This document shows positions 61,392 to 64,000 of a stretch of 64,000 bases of DNA, piece after piece (within the stretch, counting starts at the first letter, position 1; each line of letters opens with the position of its first letter). The position numbers and the translations under genes are program-made. The notes below the pieces were generated by a model, which did not search any database, was not told where the DNA came from, and worked only from the letters and a program-made list of their open reading frames with translations. Source of the stretch: PSRI01 sp041484195 (GTDB lineage Bacteria > Bacteroidota > Bacteroidia > Chitinophagales > Chitinophagaceae); NCBI GenBank assembly GCA_041484195.1, contig JBGPHC010000010.1, forward strand, positions 1 through 64,000, given 5' to 3'.

Positions 61392-62714
61392 ATGCGAGCA
61401 AAGAGAATTGGAGGTTTGATCCTGGCCATTGCCCTGGCCACAAATTCAGCGATAAGTCAGCAGGTCATCAGTCTGGAAGATGCTATTGGAGCAGCATTGC
61501 AGAACAATTATGACATCTTGTTGGTCAGAAATGATTCAGCTTCGGCAGCCCTGGACAAGAGTTATATTTATGGCGCCTTCCTTCCTACCCTCAATGGCAG
61601 CGCAACCAGATTGTGGAACGCGAACAATCAGAAGCAGAAACTGGCTGACGGAACGGAGAGAAAAGCCAATAACGTAAAATCCAATAATCTTGCGGCGAGT
61701 CTCCTACTGAATTGGACACTGTTCAATGGTTTCAAGATGTTCGCCACCAAAACAAAAGTGGAACAACTTGCCCAATTGGGAGAATTATCCGTCAAGAACC
61801 AGGTGGTTAATACTGTAGCCGACATCGTGAATAATTATTATCTGGTGGTAAGACAAAAACAGCAACTGAAAGCCATCCAGGACCAGATGTCCATTAGCGA
61901 AGAAAGAGTGAAGTTGGCGGAAAGAAAATTATCAGTCGGACTGGGAACGAGGCCCGAATTGCTGCAAGCCAGGCTGGACCTCAACGCCCAGAAAGCGCAG
62001 ACCCTGCAGCAGGAAAGCCTTATTTCGCAATTGAAAGAACAGCTCAATCAAAAGACAGGCCTGCAGCTTCCAGCACAATTCGACGTATCAGACAGTATTC
62101 CATTGCATCTTTCCCTGCAAATGGAGGACATTCAAAAAGACATCGAACAAAATAGCCCTACGCTTCTGATGGCCCAAAAGAACCTGGACATCTCCGAATC
62201 CATACTCCGGGAAAATAAGGGCGATCTTTGGCCCATCATATCATTTACTTCCGCCTACAATTTCACCAGGAATGATAACAAGACGGTGGTCAATCCATTT
62301 GTACCGCTTTTCAGCCTCAATAAAGGCTATAATTTTGGATTTACGGCGACCATTCCCATTCTCAACAATATGAATACCCGGCGTCTCATAAACCAGGCTA
62401 AGCTTGGAATCAGTTACCAGACGGTCTATCTGAAGCAACAAAAAACGGCCGTAAATATTTCAGTGAGGATTGCCTACATGAACTATCAGTATGCAGTAAG
62501 CGCCCTAAAGTTGGAAGACGAGAATATTCTACTGGCGAAAGACAATGTCATGATCGCCCTGGAACGGTTCAAGCAGGGTGTCTCAACCTATCTCGAGTTG
62601 CGTGAGGCGCAAAAAAGCCTGGAAGATGCCTATGACAGGTTGATCGCCGCCCGTTATAATACCAAACTATCCGAAGTTGAATTGCTGCGCCTTAAAGGTG
62701 AGCTCGTGAAATAG
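61392..62714 (+). CDS. TolC-family outer-membrane channel
   Basis: A 440-residue outer-membrane efflux protein with a signal peptide (MRAKRIGGLILAIALATNSAISQ). The TolC pattern of long alpha-helical coiled-coil segments (TVADIVNNYYLVVRQKQQLKAIQDQMSISEERVKLAERKLSVGLGTRPELLQARLDLNAQKAQ) is repeated in the second half, alternating with beta strands. It completes the tripartite pump and is co-translated with the permease (9-base spacing). The reductase gene follows after 65 bases with its own promoter. Confidence 0.95.
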   Translation: MRAKRIGGLILAIALATNSAISQQVISLEDAIGAALQNNYDILLVRNDSASAALDKSYIYGAFLPTLNGSATRLWNANNQKQKLADGTERKANNVKSNNLAASLLLNWTLFNGFKMFATKTKVEQLAQLGELSVKNQVVNTVADIVNNYYLVVRQKQQLKAIQDQMSISEERVKLAERKLSVGLGTRPELLQARLDLNAQKAQTLQQESLISQLKEQLNQKTGLQLPAQFDVSDSIPLHLSLQMEDIQKDIEQNSPTLLMAQKNLDISESILRENKGDLWPIISFTSAYNFTRNDNKTVVNPFVPLFSLNKGYNFGFTATIPILNNMNTRRLINQAKLGISYQTVYLKQQKTAVNISVRIAYMNYQYAVSALKLEDENILLAKDNVMIALERFKQGVSTYLELREAQKSLEDAYDRLIAARYNTKLSEVELLRLKGELVK

Positions 62715-62720
62715 AGCGCC

Positions 62721-62728
62721 TATCTTTG
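62721..62728 (+). promoter_or_regulatory. -7 promoter element of the reductase gene
   Basis: TATCTTTG matches TAnnTTTG exactly, just after the TolC stop. It begins within a longer possible reading frame, which supports the start at 62780 rather than an upstream one. Confidence 0.6.
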
Positions 62729-62779
62729 AATCATGCCAGCATTGCAGCCCTTCATTCTAAATTTAGGCAGCCTGATATC

Positions 62780-63823
62780 ATGGACGAGATCCTGAACCTG
62801 AAAATAATTGCAATCATTCCAGAGACTCGCGACGCCAGTAGTTTTGTGCTGGAGCCTCCTGACCAACAAACGCCTGCCTACAAACCCGGTCAGTTCCTGA
62901 CTTTTATTTTCAATTTCAAGGGTAGGGAAATCAGGCGATCTTATTCACTTTCCAGTGCACCCGGAATCGATCAGCATTTATCCATTACCGTTAAGAGAGT
63001 CATCAATGGCGAAGTCTCGAGATGGCTGCTGGAACAGGCCCGGCCAGGGGACATCCTTACCGCAATTGCTCCAAAAGGCATGTTTGTACTGGAACCTGAA
63101 CCAGATAAATACAGAGACATCATCCTGCTGGCTGCAGGCAGTGGCATAGTGCCTGTTTATTCAATTCTCAAATACGCATTGAGGAATGAACCCCGCTCAT
63201 CAATCACACTCGCGTACCAGAATCACAGTGAGAAAAGTACCTTGTTCCGGTCCGATCTTGCAACCCTCCAAGAGCAATATGTGGACCGGTTCAGGTGGAT
63301 AGATTTTGTTTCTACCCCGCTGCTGGAAATCAATCCGTCTCAAAGACTGAATAATGAAATGCTGGAGAATCTGATCCTGGAGAATATTTCCTTCAATTTT
63401 TCAGATACAAGAATATTTGTATGCGGTCCCATGTCCTTTATGAGGATGTGCCAGTTCACCGTATTCCTGATGAGTTTTAATGAAACACAATTCAGAAAAG
63501 AATATTTTGCCATACCTCCGCTTCCGGCGCCCCCAATGATGAATGATCCGGGGCCGAAACAGGTTTTAATCCGGCAGGGAAATCAGTTGCATTATGTCTC
63601 AGTCGCTTATCCAAAAACCATTCTTCAATCGGCTTTGGATCTTGGAATTGCCCTACCCTATAGCTGCAAGACCGGTCGCTGTGGCGCCTGCTTGGCAACC
63701 TGTAAGATAGGGAAACTGGAAATGTCCGACAATGAAGTGCTGACCGAAAAAGATTTGGAGCAAGGGCTGGTGCTAACCTGCGTTGCACATCCGGTGACCG
63801 ATGTGGAAATTTCACTCTCGTGA
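62780..63823 (+). CDS. FAD/2Fe-2S ferredoxin-type oxidoreductase
   Basis: A 347-residue electron-transfer flavoprotein from MDEILNLKIIAIIPE. Order: FAD-binding domain with RRSYSLSSAP (FAD contact), NAD-binding domain with AAGSGIVPVYSILKYAL and a CGPMSFM pattern, and a C-terminal plant-type [2Fe-2S] domain with C-x4-C-x2-C (SCKTGRCGACLATC) and a final LTCVAHP. The arrangement resembles PaaE-like or oxygenase reductases that pass electrons from NAD(P)H to an oxygenase or desaturase. No oxygenase is in the window, so the partner is unknown. Confidence 0.93.
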   Translation: MDEILNLKIIAIIPETRDASSFVLEPPDQQTPAYKPGQFLTFIFNFKGREIRRSYSLSSAPGIDQHLSITVKRVINGEVSRWLLEQARPGDILTAIAPKGMFVLEPEPDKYRDIILLAAGSGIVPVYSILKYALRNEPRSSITLAYQNHSEKSTLFRSDLATLQEQYVDRFRWIDFVSTPLLEINPSQRLNNEMLENLILENISFNFSDTRIFVCGPMSFMRMCQFTVFLMSFNETQFRKEYFAIPPLPAPPMMNDPGPKQVLIRQGNQLHYVSVAYPKTILQSALDLGIALPYSCKTGRCGACLATCKIGKLEMSDNEVLTEKDLEQGLVLTCVAHPVTDVEISLS

Positions 63824-63849
63824 CTGGGCGCAGGAAGGGGAAATTCAAA

Positions 63850-64000
63850 TTATTTCAGGTCAAGGGAAGAAAAAGAAAGCGGTAAAAGAGAAGCCGCATC
63901 CTTGATTATAAAAACCTTTCCCTCCATACCTCCCAGTATCAGGCGAATCGGCTGATTCCATTTCTTCTCATATTCCAAAAGCGATTGACGGCAAATACCG
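63850..64000 (-). CDS. C-terminal fragment of an unidentified protein (partial)
   Basis: The minus strand has one frame open from the window edge to a stop at 63850-63852 (about 49 codons), reading ICRQSLLEYEKKWNQPIRL, then LGGMEGKVFIIKD and LLPLSFSSLDLK. The segment looks protein-like, with amphipathic helix and strand patterns, but I cannot name the family. It is convergent with the reductase gene. Only the 3' end lies in the window. Confidence 0.5.
   Translation of the reverse strand, partial: GICRQSLLEYEKKWNQPIRLILGGMEGKVFIIKDAASLLPLSFSSLDLK

Overview
The window looks like chromosomal DNA of a Bacteroidota, most likely from the Chitinophagaceae or a close relative. The evidence is internal. 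Eight genes or gene groups are preceded by the Bacteroidota-type -7 hexamer pattern TAnnTTTG, and Shine-Dalgarno sequences are scarce. Several families are typical of the phylum: a carboxypeptidase-regulatory-domain/beta-barrel outer-membrane protein followed by a GLPGLI-family protein, DUF2851, DUF4403, DUF2520, a UbiA-type geranylgeranylglycerol-phosphate transferase, Tat-signal Gfo/Idh/MocA proteins and many short lipoproteins. The taxonomic call is inferred from gene content only. No rRNA, tRNA, transposase, integrase or CRISPR array was seen, so this is mainly core chromosome with small lineage-specific islands.

Layout. 1-1177: edge sequence and a secreted lipoprotein (-). 1389-7563: dipeptide epimerase, a DPE2-like 4-alpha-glucanotransferase, a tiny membrane protein (+) and dnaK. 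7831-11171: four uncharacterised (+) genes: an EXORDIUM-like HExxE protein, a lipoprotein, a small helical protein and a DUF4403 lipoprotein. 11206-13291: a NarL/NarX-type two-component system with an overlapping membrane-protein gene. 13395-15979: an unknown protein, a 23-bp-period repeat array, an AraC/VOC pair and GtrA. 16206-21453: GNAT-like protein, glycerophosphodiesterase, argS and a Cys-rich lipoprotein. 21673-37773: alpha-glucan metabolism (TPR protein, glgB, TonB-type barrel plus GLPGLI, then on the minus strand glgA-glgC-MFS-GH13 amylase; on the plus strand a FucP-like sugar permease and ROK glucokinase). 37800-46128: lipA, OsmC, DUF2851, and the minus-strand row DUF2520-kdsC-UbiA-maf, with a plus-strand terminator in a 617-bp gap suggesting a small RNA. 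46316-49740: topA and a SirB1-like protein. 49921-55584: GH78 rhamnosidase and two tandem Tat-exported Gfo/Idh/MocA oxidoreductases. 55802-63823: csaA, an alkylguanine methyltransferase, an adaptor-permease-TolC efflux operon and a ferredoxin-type reductase. The right edge holds the 3' end of an unidentified minus-strand gene.

How the genes work together. The clearest theme is glucose polymers. The secreted GH13 enzyme, a disaccharide/maltodextrin-type MFS carrier and the DPE2-like enzyme would feed glucosyl units in; the FucP-like carrier and glucokinase would supply phosphorylated glucose; GlgC, GlgA and GlgB would store it as glycogen. The second theme is rhamnosyl/sugar handling by the GH78-oxidoreductase group, and the third a complete tripartite RND pump. 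The best candidates for something undescribed are the 23-bp-period ACCGTG array (14048-14162), the orphan plus-strand terminator and possible structured RNA (44086-44458), a ROK kinase lacking the usual zinc-binding cysteines, and the four-gene group of uncharacterised proteins at 7831-11171.
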